A stretch of 64,000 nt of DNA from Wyeomyia smithii (Eukaryota > Arthropoda > Insecta > Diptera > Culicidae). The stretch covers positions 84,749,215 through 84,813,214 of the forward strand of contig NC_073696.1 of NCBI RefSeq assembly GCF_029784165.1. The letters run 5' to 3'. A program made the position numbers and the translations under genes. Below the pieces are notes generated by a model. It ran no database searches. It saw only the letters and a program-made list of their open reading frames with translations, and was not told the DNA's origin. Positions 33,496-45,849 of the stretch are shown here, in pieces (positions within the stretch are counted from its first letter, which is position 1; every line of letters begins with the position of its first letter).

Positions 33496-35260
33496 TGGTC
33501 GGATGCTGAGGCAAAACCGATGACTAAATGGAGAACATGCAATGAAAATGGTCGGAAAGTCATTAGTCTGCAGTTTATATTTCCATTCCGATTAGTCAGC
33601 AAAGCCAGCGGGGACATGTTTTTGACGCCCTCGTGACGACAGTGAGTTGCTCCTGTCGATAACAAACGGTGGGAGGGGAAATTTTGGGGTTGGTAGAGAG
33701 AAAAACATATCACTTGTTTTCTATCATCCAGAGGGGCATCAAAAGATGGAAAATTCTTCATGAGGCTGTTGCGTGACGTAGGTTTGTCTGGAGCCAGCAG
33801 TTGATCACATGCCACCGGTTTCCCATGGTCAAGATGGCCAAGATATGAATGCTGACGTTCGAATATTCTTTGTGATTCATGGCTTACTGGGAAGTCTCAC
33901 CGGAATACATTCTTTGTTTCTCTCTCTCTCTCTCTCCGTGTGGGAGTTGGATTCACTCTTCAATTTCACTTCTTCACATGATTGTGATTAGGGAATCTAT
34001 TTTAGAATATAAATTTTATTGGATTCATTCATTCATTCCATTATGATGTATTGTTTGAACTATCGACGAATATCAAACAAATCAGTCTAACCTTAGATGA
34101 AACCATTTTCCCCTGTTCAGTGAAATTCATAGTATTTTGAAAAATCAGATGCTCGAACTGAATGCCAGTAAGTTTTTTTTTATTTCCACTAGGTATTACA
34201 GAAATATTATATTGTGATTTGTTATTGTTTAAAAGTGATATCTGCCACCAAATTTGGCTGGATTGTTTTCAACATTCCCGCGTTCTTTGCAGAGGGCAAT
34301 TAAGTTCTCGATATTCAACGATCCACACCAAAGTTGAATCAAATAGCGGGAATTCTCCAAAAATGTATGTAATAATTAAGCTGGTTGCTTGGGAGTGAAA
34401 TACATTCATACGTTTGAAAAAGATTGAACTGTCAGTCTGCATGACAATAATGGATGTTTTATTAGATAATTCAATCACTTTTGTTTAGAGGATGAACGCA
34501 AAGCTCATAACGAGTGTAGATGCCAATATGTTCCTGTTGCTAGAGGACTAGAAGTGAACGAGCAGTAACAAACATGCTGGAAAAGGGGAGATAAATCGTA
34601 TAACTATGGTATAAGAACATCGGAGAGGAAGTTTGATAAGTGTGCTTAAGCTAATCTCATATTTGTTTGGGTTTTATTGGTAAATATTATTTATAAGTAC
34701 TCGAGGAAAAGATTTTTCGGAGTACCTTTCTCACTCGACCAAGACACATTCGTTTTTAGAGGCTGGGAAACGGTTGCTGTCCGGTGGACGATGGACTGTC
34801 CGATGATTCGAGGGGAACTGTGCTCCGATCACTTTTCCTCTGTTGCTACTGCTATTGTTACTTTTATTACCTACGTAACTGATCCGATATCAGTCCCTAA
34901 CATAATATAAATGTTTGCTTTTTATTTTAATGATCTGCTCCCATTACACAAACAGCAAATAAATTAGTCGTATCAAAATCCACTGGACATCTGAAAGTAA
35001 CATTTAACGTCGTTTCACAAAGTTGAAGTTAGCTCAGCTCCTCTCAACATCGTGGGGCCTTAAGTAGACGTAGAGTAATTGATAACTAGCTGCCGGTTGG
35101 TTCATATTTTGCTTCATGGTTTTTTAGTTTGTGGTTACTTGTTTGACTATCTGATCTAGATCTTAAATAATTCTTGCCCATTAGGCTTGCATCATGACTT
35201 CTCTCAACTCATTGTTTAAAAATGAATAAAATTAACATTCTGATCAACTCAGACAATATT
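33496..35260. other. Stretch without recognisable gene
   Basis: Contains a (TC)n run at about 33921-33936. It may include the 3' UTR of the minus-strand peptide gene at 35806-35968; AATAAA-like words on the minus strand occur near 34865 and 34672, but no cleavage site can be fixed. Confidence 0.4.
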
Positions 35261-35269
35261 TTCTCTCTG

Positions 35270-35320
35270 TATATTATTATTATCATTTATATCATTATCA
35301 TTATTATCATTATCATTACG
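35270..35320. repeat. Imperfect (ATT/ATC)n microsatellite
   Basis: Alternating tattattatc/attatc triplets. Confidence 0.8.
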
Positions 35321-35805
35321 TTGTGTTTTTTTATAAAACATATTTCCTCACATTGTTTTTTCAATGCTCTACTGTTTTGGTTTTTGTTTTCATATATAAA
35401 ATTACCCTTCTGCCGTCAACATTAAAATACATAGTTGATAGATCCATAGAATTCGATTCATTCCCTTTTAATTTGATTTAGTTTAAAAGCGCATGAACCA
35501 GATTTCACCATAAAATACATTGTATTAGAACCTATTTGTTTGTTCCTCGTCCATGTGTTCATGTACGAATGTGTGTTTCAGTTTGCCGCATACAAGTCTT
35601 CGCCGTAGTTCTCCAATACCCAGTGGTATAAGAATTGCACCAGAGTCCAAACGTTGCACCGTAAATCATCAGCCGTTGTACGAAAGCGTTTTTATGTGTC
35701 ACATTTTCCACCATCCGGTGCCGCTGGCAGTCGCACAAATGCTACCAAAAGAGCGACTACCAACGGAACCGACACATTGGTCATTCCGGTCAGAGCACTC
35801 ACCAT

Positions 35806-35968
35806 TCATCCCCATTTTTGGAACAGGCCCATTCGCTGACAGCGACAGTTAGAGCCCCACAGGTTACATCGGCAGGAGCTGTTGTAACAGCAGTCATTGG
35901 ATCGATGGTCACAGTTACCACCACGTCGTATACACGCCCTCCGGTAGACTTGAATCAGAGACGAGCGT
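35806..35968 (-). CDS. Agatoxin-like cystine-knot peptide precursor, terminal coding exon
   Basis: Reading the minus strand, a strong acceptor (pyrimidine tract ending cgcttccag, plus-strand 35969-36000) opens a frame that encodes 53 residues and stops at 35806-35808. Eight cysteines follow the spacing C-x6-C-x6-CC-x4-C-x-C-x6-C-x-C, the inhibitor-cystine-knot pattern of agatoxin-like peptides. From family knowledge these are conserved, secreted peptides of insect neuroendocrine and other tissues, named for their similarity to spider agatoxins. Basic residues precede the first Cys as a likely processing site. The C-terminal Gly could serve for amidation. The exon begins in phase 2, which fits exon 48560-48635. 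It has no Met of its own. The C-terminal word GLFQKWG is strongly family-like. A host role as a signalling peptide is inferred, not shown. Confidence 0.88.
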
Positions 35969-36769
35969 CTGGAAGCGAAACGAAATGGAGAGAGAGAAGC
36001 AGTTGACAGATAGTAATAGAGTGGAAGGCAGCATGTTCCATATACGCAGCAATTCTAGGCCAAACATGAAAAAATATAGGTATCTGTAGCATTACACTAG
36101 TAAACAGTTATTTTGGTGTTAACAACTTAAGCGTAGTCTTTTGAGTGTTTTCAGCCCGCTAATTCTGGAAATTTTAGTCGTTTTAGTAGAGCAGTTATTG
36201 GTTAAGCATTATTATAGAAAAGAATCAGTTTTACAAGTTGTCTAGATCGCGCTAAACCATCCGCGATGCCACATTATCGGTTAAAAAGTCTTTGGCCTGA
36301 CACAGAGATGGTGTCGCGAATCAAAAATCTTTGAGATTACCCTATTTTACCAACAATAGCTAGAATGCTGTTGATATGGACATGTTATCAAGGCCAAATT
36401 TTGCTGTGGGCCCAGGGGACCCCCACAAATCAAGAAAAAATAAACTGCTTTCAATCCAAAACGAGTGTACAATATAAATCCTGTAAACATTTTTAATAGG
36501 TTTCTGATCGTTCACTACGGCTCTTTATTTCGAAGTTTTGACTGATTTTGTGGTATTATCGCTGTGTTTCATGCTAAAAATCTACTCTGTTCTGAAAGCT
36601 TGCAAATTCTTCAATACCATGTAAAAAAGTCCTATCCGCTATTTTTTACTACGATCATGCCTAAAATCCATATGTTAATTGGGTTTTATCGAAAAAAAAT
36701 TGACTTGTATTTTTAGTTTGGTCCTTAGGCGTCAAGCACAAGTTACATACGGCAAAAAAAAATCTATAA

Positions 36770-36900
36770 TTTAAACCCCTTTTCCCCTCTATGTAACAAT
36801 AAGTAACGTTTTTTTCAGTTTTGAAAAAAATGTATTATTTACGTAACTGTTCCGAGTACTCGTCCTCCACCACATGTAACAATAAGTAACGCAGGCTCAA
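36770..36900. repeat. ttacgtaac repeat family, fragment
   Basis: Words tatgtaacaataagtaacg, ttacgtaactgttcc and catgtaacaataagtaacg match the repeat at 51060-51312 and the fragment at 15600-15730. Confidence 0.5.
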
Positions 36901-37369
36901 CCCCAAAAAAAGACGGTCAAACGGCTCAAAAGTTAAAATGTTTTAATAGATTGAAAATTTAAAAAAAAGTCGATTTTTGGGCTAAAATATTTCAGAAACA
37001 TTCATCCTAGACAAATGAAAAAATACAGGTCAAGAATTTATCGTTAAACTATAGCGATTTCAAGTATGATCGGAGGACTTTTCTACATGTAATTGCTAAA
37101 TTGATGTTTAGTAAAGGGGGCAACGTATGTAATTTTACGAGGATGCGAAAAATGAACATGATCTGTGTGATTTAGACCTAGACAAAAAATCACAAGGGTT
37201 GTATGCAAAGCTACGACCGTAAGGTTAACGTAGAACTACATAAGGTTATTTGTTACATTACTTATATTGAATATGTTTCAAGTTTTAAGCAAAAGAACAA
37301 ACACTAAACAACGCAAACAAGTTTCAACAATCATAGTGCATGCAGATTAAAACACTTTCAATTCTTCTA

Positions 37370-37798
37370 ATTTAAATTTTCAATAATTTGTTTGCTGTCC
37401 TTATAAGTAAAATTGTTGTTTACTTTCATATCGGATATAATGTTGATCGCATCTGTGGGGGGACGGGATTAAGGTGTTTTTCTGATAACACAGTTGAAAG
37501 CTGTTTTCACACTGAAAATTTGACGGCCCATGTATTTTGAATGCCAGAATTCCAAAACGTTTGTGTTTTGTCAAAATACGGCAACTTTTCATTAGAGGAA
37601 GTGCCGGCTAATGTAGCAACAACCGATGCTGCTCGCCACTTCACTTGCTTTTACTAAAGGAAGAGCCTCTGCAACAGCTGCCCCTGCCACTATCGATGCT
37701 GATACCCACTGCTTCTGCTGCTAATATGAGCAGTTTCGGCTAAAATACATCTTATATAGGCCATATATTGCCGTTCCAAGTATAGTAGTCCCATGTTC
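37370..37798. repeat. Dispersed repeat R1, copy 2, part 1
   Basis: Same phrases as 30460-30790 (tcggatataatg, ggaaagctg/gaaagctgttttcac, gaatgccag, gaggaagtgccgg, atataggcca). It is cut at 37798 by the TIR element that follows. It continues at 39408-39570 (ccgtgcttggcaaagcaatc, gacaaggcttga) and, after a second insertion, at 42537-42640 (ttcctgagagacgtag). Confidence 0.6.
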
Positions 37799-37800
37799 TA

Positions 37801-39405
37801 CACTGCCCATAATTCAAAAATTGGCTAATATGCCATTTTTACCAAAATCGAGAAAACAGTTTTTCGGGATGGTACACACCCTAAACAAGGTCCCTATGAA
37901 ACCGATTGTCGAAAAATGCATTTGGGAAGGCAGCAAATGTGAAACAATTTTGGCTAATATCCAAAATAATTGAGAAGTTGGCTAATATCACATCTGTTCA
38001 ACTAAAGAACCGAAAACGAGACAAAATCTCTTCAATTTGAGTATCGACATCTAGCGGTTAATACACTTATTTCATTCATACCTGCTCGTGGTGAAGAATT
38101 ATTTCAGTCTCTCTTGTCCTCATACGAAACCAAAAGCAAAAAAAAACTGTGCGACCTCGCGCCATTCTTTCGTCGAGAGAATTCTTCGTTCTCTCCGGTA
38201 CTGGTACAGCGAGGGTGTCTTCTCATGATAATCGTACAGTACCACCCGCATACGTGCAAGGTTTTTTGTTCATTTTTTTATGAATTTCATTGCTGCCCGA
38301 GTTGAAAACTGAACATCTTGACTAACGACAATCGTTTTCATGTTAATTGTGAATGGTTACAAAATTTCTGCTCAAAAATCTCTTGAATGCGGTTTTGTCT
38401 TAACTTGATTGTGATAGATTCATGATCACCTCTTTGTTTGGTCATTAAAGCAAATAAAGAATAGATGTTTGTTGCATGTTCAAACTATTGGAGCGAACTG
38501 TTTCAACGATTCACTGTAAAATCAATGTAGGATGGAAAGGCGAAAAACAAATTGCGAAAGCGTGGGCTAGGATTTGCAGCAGAGTTTTGTTCGAAGTTGC
38601 ATATCTGTTCTGTGCTAATATCCAATATGTTTTAACCTGTGGCTTGTACACAAACCAGTGCGTTATTAATGTACTTTGTTTCGTCTCACTTTCGAAAGTG
38701 TGTTGTAGCCTGGTGGTCACTGGCTTTAGGTAAGGGATCTTAAGGTCCTTGCATCAAGTTTTATTTTTTTACGAAGAATATTTGATGCAACAAGAATTTA
38801 TTCGTTTTGCCGCAAAACCCTTGACCGTTGGAAGCGTGACTGTTTCCTTCTGTCATAAATATTTATATTCTTAGAAATGCTATTTTGCTCTTTGATTAGA
38901 GGTTATAACAAAGAGAAGATTCAGATTTTTTTTCGGATTTGATGAGAAAAAATAGAAAAGTGGGTTGTGTGATTATCATGAATTAATAATATTTTTGTTA
39001 TATTGTTATATTGTTGCACGAAACAATTGTCTCGTCGTGCTTCTCGTCCTCACTTGTGCTTCCGTATTGTTTTATTGAATTTAAAGCCATTTTTACTACC
39101 AACGAGCACGATATAATTCACATCGTATGGATATTAGCCAAATTGCACGCCGGTTTGTCAATTGACTTTTCGTTAATAATTGAAAAAACGGCTACTGCGT
39201 GAAAAATACTTAGCGGGTGGAATTTTCCTGCAGATTTCCCTGTTTCAACTCAACGGCAAGGTTCCAGCATATACGAAGGGTGATATACTCAATAAAAATG
39301 TTGACATGGACAGTCAAAACGTGTTGCACCGACAAAGAACTTTAAAATGCGTTTTTCTCGAATTGATGCCTATGGCATATTAGCCAATTTTTGAATTATG
39401 GGCAG
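37801..39405. mobile_element. 1.6-kb TIR element inserted in R1
   Basis: ctgcccataattcaaaaatt at 37803 is mirrored by its complement ending at 39405; the match extends about 32 bp (through ggctaatatgcca). TA flanks both ends (37799-37800 and 39406-39407), and the left end carries an extra CA. Removing it rejoins the R1 repeat. The interior repeats the word ttggctaatat (about 37950 and 37978) but has no transposase that I recognise. TA target and TIRs suggest the Tc1/mariner/pogo group. Confidence 0.65.
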
Positions 39406-39570
39406 TACACAAACCTTATGCACGCTGGGACAACTATGCTCGGTACGGCAGTATAGTACACTCCAAATTACTAAATCTATAATTCTGTCGACCGTGCTTG
39501 GCAAAGCAATCATATAACGACCAATCAGATGTCGAATTTTGCATTTTGACAAGGCTTGACCATTTTCAAT

Positions 39571-42500
39571 AGTACAATAGTTCGAATAATAAAATTACAA
39601 TTTTCTGCATTTGGAAGAAATCTTAGAAGCATTTCCAATCAATTGCTTAATAGAAAACAAAAAGCACATAAAATATATAAAAAAGACAACAATAGCGAAA
39701 ATCTTCAAAATTACCAAGAAATTTGCCGTCAACTTGACGCAGCCATTAAAATTGCGCATGAAGAGCATAACCGTAAAGTCGAACATCAAATCAAGTCCTG
39801 CCTTAAGAACTTCTTCAATTACGTAAAAATCAAACTAAAAAGTAGCAACTTTCCATCACGAATGCATCTTGACAGTAAATTAAGACAAACTAATAATGAA
39901 ATATGTAGTCTTTTTGCCACTTTTTTTCAAGAAATATACACCACATTTGAAGAAACAGATCGCAACCGCGAATATTTCTCGTATTTTCCTGAATTTCCGA
40001 ATTCTTTATCTGTCAATCAAATATCCGAATTCGAAATTCAGAACGCACTTAAAAACTTAGACGCTACGAAAGGTCCTGGACCTGACAGAATAGCTCCAAT
40101 TTTTCTCAAAAACTTGGCAGAAGAACTATCTAAACCTTTACTACACCTCTTTAATATGTCTCTCTCTGAAGAATGGAATTTTTCCAGAACTCTGGAAAAC
40201 CTCATATTTAGTGCCAATTTTCAAATCTGGCGCTAAATCTGACATTCGTAATTATCGTGGAATTGCCATTATTTCATGCATTCCAAAATTATTTGAATCA
40301 ATAATTAATGAAAAAATCTTTCAGCAAGTAAAAAACAAAATCACAACTCAACAGCACGGCTTTTATAAAGGCCGATCAACTACCACAAATCTTTTGGAAT
40401 TCATAACTTTCACTTTGACTGTAATGGACAACGGCAACCACGTAGAAGCTCTTTATACGGACTTTAGCAAGGCATTTGACAGAATCGACATACCTTTATT
40501 GCTCTTCAAGCTCGAAAAATACGGAATGGAAACAAAATTCTTGGAATGGCTGCAGTCATACTTGACAAAACGAACACAAATAGTCCGCTTTTAAAATTCC
40601 TTCTCAAACCCAATAGAAGTAACTTCCGGGGTTCCTCAAGGTTCTCACCTGGGCCCTCTTCTTTTTATATTATACGTGAATGACATTTTCTTTCTTCTCA
40701 AATCAATACGTGTGCTTGTATATGCTGACGACATGAAGCTCTTTATAGAAATAATCAATGCAGAAGACTTCGAAATATTCCAGAATGAAATAATGTATTA
40801 TACACTTGGTGCAACAAAAGTCTATTGCAACTCAACATCAAAAAATGTAATTCAATAGCATTCAGCAGAAAAACAGTAACACCACCTACAAACATTTTCT
40901 TAGGAAACCAACCAGTAGAAAAATGCAAAATTGTAAGGGACCTAGGCGTAATTTTAGACTCCAAACTTACATTCATAGAACATTATAATACAATTATCAA
41001 CAAAGCAAATAGTATGTTGAGCTTTTTAAAACGCTTCGGCCACAATTTTCAAGACCCATCAAACTATTATATATTACATACATCCGACCAATTCTGGAAT
41101 ACTGTAGCATTGTATGGAATCCCTATATTGTAACACATGAAGAACGCATTGAATCTGTCCAAAAACAATTTCTTTTGTACGCGCTTCGTAAGCTAAATTG
41201 GACAGCATTTCCCTTACCATCATATGAAGCACGCTGCATGCTCATTAGGGTGGGGAAAAATGAACGATTTTCCAGAGCCATGTTTTTTTGGTTCCTTTTG
41301 GGGTCCCATACAACCTTAAACTTACTTGAAGTCGATTGCTTTTGTCTCCGCTTGGCGCATTGCATTTCAAATTTGTATGAAAATTTATATGGGAAAACCT
41401 ACTTTTTTGCATTTACCTTTCTAGAGAGCTCAATAATGCTCTAATAATGCACTACATTATGTTAAGGTATAGTATTTTAGATGCCCAACAACTTTGCAAA
41501 AGACACTGAAGAGCTAGAATGTCCCTAAGAAGAGCCATAGCTGTTCAAAGTAGCGTATGTCGATTTAAATGCAGAAAATCTTGTTTTCTGCCAACATTAC
41601 CAATGTACCGGCGTCAGTAGGATTCCCATCAGAAGTAACCTGTCAGAACAAGTTTATACACTCAGCTGGACCAAGCAAACAAATTTAGGTCAATATTCTA
41701 GGGGTAAATAGAATCTACAACGTGTTTCAGAGGTAACTTCTGATGGAAATCTGACTGACGCCGGTACACTGGCAGTGTTGGCAGAAAAAATGATTTGCAA
41801 CATTAATTTCGACATACTCAACTTTGAACAGCTCTATTATTTTTTTGGCACACTCTAGCTCTTTAGTGTCTTCGGCCAAGTTGTTAGGCATCAAAAAACC
41901 TACCATATGAAGTCATGAAACTTATGGTTTGAGTAATTTTGAGCTCTTTAGAATGGAAAATGCAAAAAAGTTGGTTTCTCCATACAAATCTCCAAATAAA
42001 TTTGAAATGCAATGCGCCAAGCGGAGATAAAACCAATTGACTTCCAATAAATTCAGGATTGTTTGGGGCCCCAAATAGAACAAAAAAAACTTGGTTCTGG
42101 CTTTCTGCTATCAAATTTCGTTTTTTCCATATAACGATTCCTCACCCTAATGCTCATAGACATACAAGCACTTAAAGAACGCCGCGAACTTTCAATGCTT
42201 TATTTTATCAATGACATTATTTCTCAACGCGTGCAATCTTCTAAATTATTATCGCAACTAAATTGTTATGCACCCAGTCGTTAATTTAGAAATCGTAAAA
42301 TATTTTCGGAAAACTCTCACAGAACTAACTACTCAAAAAAAGGCCCAATAAATCGCATGATGCGTCACTATAATCAGCACTGCGAAAAAATCGACATCAC
42401 TATGGGCAGAAATCAAATCAAAAAACGACTAACTACTGCAAATAATGTATAGAATATAAGAAAACATTGCTTGACGAAAATAAATAAATAAATAAATATA
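39571..42500 (+). mobile_element. Non-LTR retrotransposon (Jockey/CR1 type), 5'-truncated and split
   Basis: ORF2 pieces run in order on the plus strand. A linker and RT entry lie at 39556-40236 (DATKGPGPDRIAP), followed by a frameshift near 40211. Then come NYRGIAIISCIPKLFE, LYTDFSKAFDRID, SGVPQGSHLGPLLF, and the catalytic YADD at 40721-40732. After more breaks come RDLGVILDSKLTF, EYCSIVWNPY and LPSYEARCMLI. The frame is then cut by a fold-back insertion at 41246-42149 and resumes as DIQALKERRELSMLYFINDI. The element ends in (AAATA)n at about 42478-42500. The endonuclease is missing. It lies in R1 copy 2. Its exact 5' limit is uncertain. Confidence 0.85.
41246..42149. mobile_element. Fold-back hAT-like MITE inside the retroelement
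   Basis: A 904-bp insertion starting tagggtgggg and ending cctcacccta. It is flanked by the 8-bp duplication atgctcat (41238-41245 and 42150-42157). Excising one copy of the duplication restores the retroelement frame (CMLI-DIQALKE). The two halves are largely inverted copies of each other, for example gcttggcgcattgcatttca at about 41351 and its complement near 42005, and the gacgccggtaca words at about 41604 and 41755. There is no ORF. The 8-bp TSD supports hAT. Confidence 0.85.
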
Positions 42501-42681
42501 TATTAGCATTTGAAATTGGACATACTTTTCACTTTCCCCGATTTTAGATTTTCATTTTACATCCCTATGTAGGTGAATTTCCTGAGAGACGTAGTTCTAC
42601 GTCCAAATTCCTTTTTAAAAAGGGACTCGAATGCGCAATCCCCGATGTCTTCGGCAAGCTGTTTTGGTCATTTTGTTGATC

Positions 42682-43424
42682 AGACACCGCAAGCGAGAGC
42701 CATGTGAAGGTTCTACAGCTCTTCTACCATGCGCAAAACCACGCGCGAAACTGCAATAGAACTCATAGCAACTAACTACCACAGGCTGTCTGCTCTGCTA
42801 TGCATAACCCATACACCTGCTGCTGCGAGCAAGCAAAAAATTAACTTGCTACAGTTCACACTCACAGGCATAGGTACTGGCTAACGCCGACTACGCACAC
42901 GAATGACTGGCAAAAGTGGAACGAAAAGAGCGAATGAACTGATTCACTGATCTTCTGAATCTATAAAGATGCAGGCAATCCGGTTGCGAGCTGATCAGCA
43001 TAGTTAGTACTTTGAAACAACGAAATCTTTTGAAACCGAGCGCAATGCCTGCGGGCTGATCAAAAGAGCCAGTCCATCGGAAGAACTAGTTCTTCTGAGA
43101 GCGATCAAAAGATTTCGTTTTTCCGAAGAACTGATTCTTCTGATCAGCTCGCGAGCGGATTGCCTACATCTTTATAGATTCAGCAAATCAGTGAACCAGT
43201 TCTTTCGCACTTTTCGTTCCACTTTTGCCATCCATTCATGTGCTTACTCTGCGTTATCCAGCCACTGTGCCTGTGCGGAACTGTGGCAAGGTAATGTTTG
43301 CTCTCGTGGCTGGTGGGTTATGCATAGCAGAGCAGACAGCCGGAGGCAGCTGGTTGCTGGTAGTTTGATTGCAGTTTCGCGCGCGACTTTGCGCTCGGTG
43401 AGGGGTGTAGAGCTTGCGGTGTCT
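42682..43424. repeat. Long fold-back (about 330-bp arms)
   Basis: agacaccgcaagc (42682) is mirrored by gcttgcggtgtct (to 43424). The arms stay similar through gctgtctgctctgctatgca, tggcaaaagtggaacgaaaa, gaatctataaagatg and gcgagctgatcag, and meet around 43020-43130. RNA or single-stranded DNA from here would form one long hairpin. No ORF and no clear target duplication. Sequence just to the right (to 43560) ends with ccacctctaatt, a possible hAT-type outer end. Confidence 0.7.
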
Positions 43425-44012
43425 AAAAATAAGCTATACTGCTTGTAAAAAACTGTTTAGAACGAAAACAGCAAGTGAGCTGTTAAAAATAACTAGTTCA
43501 TCTTAACTCACTAACCGCTTAGATCCGCTCACTGTAGTGAACCATTTTTTCCACCTCTAATTACACGCAATAGGAATAAGTTCGTTGCATAAGTGAAACA
43601 AGAATACATCACTACACACCCGAGTCCATTCGGCAGTTGGCATAGCGGATTTTGCCTGATGAAAGTTGTCCGAAGCACCCAAAAACGCAACAATCAGCCA
43701 ATGAAATGTTAGCAAGGTATAACATTGATTAACTATCTTGAACATGGTAAAACAATCAATAAACAATATCATAGTTCATTATTGGATCGGTTCAACATTG
43801 AAATCAAGACAAAACAATCGCATATGGCGAAACACAACATGCTCTTTCACCAAGACAACGCTCCCGCTAATTCTACTCGCGATACTACCAATAAATTGAA
43901 GGACTCACGCTACGACCTGGTTCTCCATACTTTGAAGTCATTAGGTTTAGTCCCGAGCGACTGTTTCCTGCTTTCTTGCTTGTAAAATGTGGCTTCCTGG
44001 CGAGCGATTCTA

Positions 44013-45273
44013 AAGACTGGAACGCGCAAAAGTTGGTCGACAAAAAAATCGTTTCTTTCAGTCAAAATTCGTAATGCAAAAATCTTCCTAGTTTTATTTT
44101 GTTAGTTCAACTCACATATTTAAAGGAAAAAATGTTCGTTTGTTATTTTGCTTTACCAAATCCAAACTGCCGTGCCTTCCGCTTAACCCCTTTCATTAAA
44201 TTTTGTACAGTGGTCTTATCGACCTAATTCGTCGCCAAACGCCAGATAGATTTATTCTGCTGCTCGTTTTCGATGGATTTATAAGTTTTTTTTTGATATT
44301 CCGTTTGACCAAGTCTCAATACTGCTCGATAGGGCGGAAATCTGGGCTGTTAGGAGGGTTGTGGTCTTAAGGTACCACAACCACGTTGTTCGCATCGTAC
44401 CACTCGATCGCCTTTTTTCCCATAGTGGCAGCTTGCCAAGTCCGACCAGAACAGCACATGCCTGTTACGTTGCTCTAGGAATGGTAGCAGCCGATTTTCC
44501 AGGCACTCCTGGACGTAGATTACTTGATTGACGATTTCGTAGTGATGGAAATACCGCTTTTTAGACCACACGTGCATATGGCCCACCAGGAGAGGTATTT
44601 TTTCGAGAACTTTGATAGTTTGCTGGTTTTGAAAATGTAGGCCACCTTCCCTTTTCCTGGTACGGTATAAAATTACTGTCCCGGAAGCTGCTGGAAATCA
44701 ACCTTCATATAAGTTTCGTCACCCACGGTCGAACTTTGTAAGCAGATTACAGTTTTACGGACCACCACTTTGCCGAGGTGTTTTGTACGAAATCTGGGTT
44801 CGCCACCTTCACCGTCCGTCACCGTGCGCCAACATCGACAACCCGGATCGTTTCTTGGCCCGCTGCACTTAAGTATGGGAGACAATGAGCTTGCCAGTGA
44901 AGTACCTGATGGAATGTTTATTCCGTTATTCCGCATATAATTCGCTGCCACCTTCTTCATCGTCGCTGCCACGTCTGAATTACGATTGCCGCCGCTTCCA
45001 GGCTTCCTGGCGGTCGACAGGCGCTCCCCGAACACATTTGAAATATATGTTACGATTGATTTGGTCACATCCAGCAATTTTGCCAATTTGAGGTGCGAGA
45101 ACGTCGGATTCTCTTGCTGCGCGAGCAGAATTTTGACACGCTGTGAAAACCCATTTTAGCAACCATTGTATACACGCTCAACTTTTAAATGCAACATTTC
45201 ATGGTTTTTCTAATGCATTTTTAACAGAAATACACCAATTTGAAGTCGACTAATTTTTGCGCGTTCCAGTCTT
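44013..45273 (-). mobile_element. Tc1/mariner-type DD37E transposon (ITmD37E-like)
   Basis: A 1261-bp element with inverted ends aagactggaacgcgcaaaa (44013) and its complement (to 45273), with a few changes further in. TA is duplicated at 44011-44012 and 45274-45275. It carries a broken transposase on the minus strand. From family knowledge, ITmD37E elements are characteristic of mosquitoes. Confidence 0.88.
44160..45160 (-). pseudogene. DD37E transposase pseudogene
   Basis: Minus-strand pieces: VAKLLDVTKSIVTYISNVF and RKPGSGGNR (N-terminal helix-turn-helix region, about 44990-45085); a catalytic DETYMKVDFQQLPG (about 44680-44720, first Asp); FWSDLASCHYGK (44410-44455, second Asp); after two one-base shifts SPDFRPIEQY (third acidic residue, Glu); and a C-terminal TTVQNLMKGVKRKARQFGFGK. 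Counting through the shifts, 37 residues separate the second Asp from the Glu, giving DD37E. Stops and shifts make it non-functional. Confidence 0.83.
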
Positions 45274-45849
45274 TACTTGAATGCAATGATGAAGTTGGAA
45301 ACAAACAACTTAGACTCGACGAGCAGCACAATAAAATTGGCATTGAAATGTTAGAACACCTCTACAATAAGTGATGGATATGGAGAGTATGTCGAAGAAT
45401 AAAAGGATTTTTCATGTTTCAGGAAGTCCAATGAGTTTACCAGATGCAAAACTTACCCTCGCACTGCTCAAATTAACTTTAAGCTTTACCAGTGTATCTT
45501 GAGAATAAGAACTATTTCATCTTGCTTTTACTTTTCTGTTACACGATGTCACTTATAAAAACATTATTCAACCTTATGTGGCTATCTATTACATTAGACA
45601 CGATGCTAACTACTCTGAGGAGACGAGAACCACATAAATTATTCACATGAGTGTTTAACTAAATTTCTATTTCACACGCAAGCTCCATCATATAAAAGAA
45701 TTTGCGGCAGCAGTATATCTAGCGAGGCCAAACGATAAACCTGACAGAACTTTATCAGTGAAATTGTGCTCAATTCGAATCTTCGTATGATAAGATCAAC
45801 CTTTTAAAATCGGGTTGCAAGTGAACCAAACCTAGTGTTAATTTTCTAG

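Larger units (their letters stand above)
43718..45402 (+). pseudogene. DD34D mariner transposase fragment, split by a DD37E element
   Basis: The plus-strand frame at 43718-43985 reads INYLEHGKTINKQYHSSLL and HQDNAPANSTR, the second catalytic Asp region of mariner transposases. After the insertion 44013-45273 the sequence resumes (from 45274) with KLETNNL and then, in another frame, GIEMLEHLYNK and EYVEE followed by a stop at 45400-45402. The N-terminal DNA-binding half and the TIRs were not found, so this is a fragment. Confidence 0.8.

Noticed and set aside
35553..36006. Plus-strand ORFs (99, 61 and 62 codons)
   Set aside because: They are shadows of the minus-strand cystine-knot exon, which has the family Cys spacing and proper splice sites.
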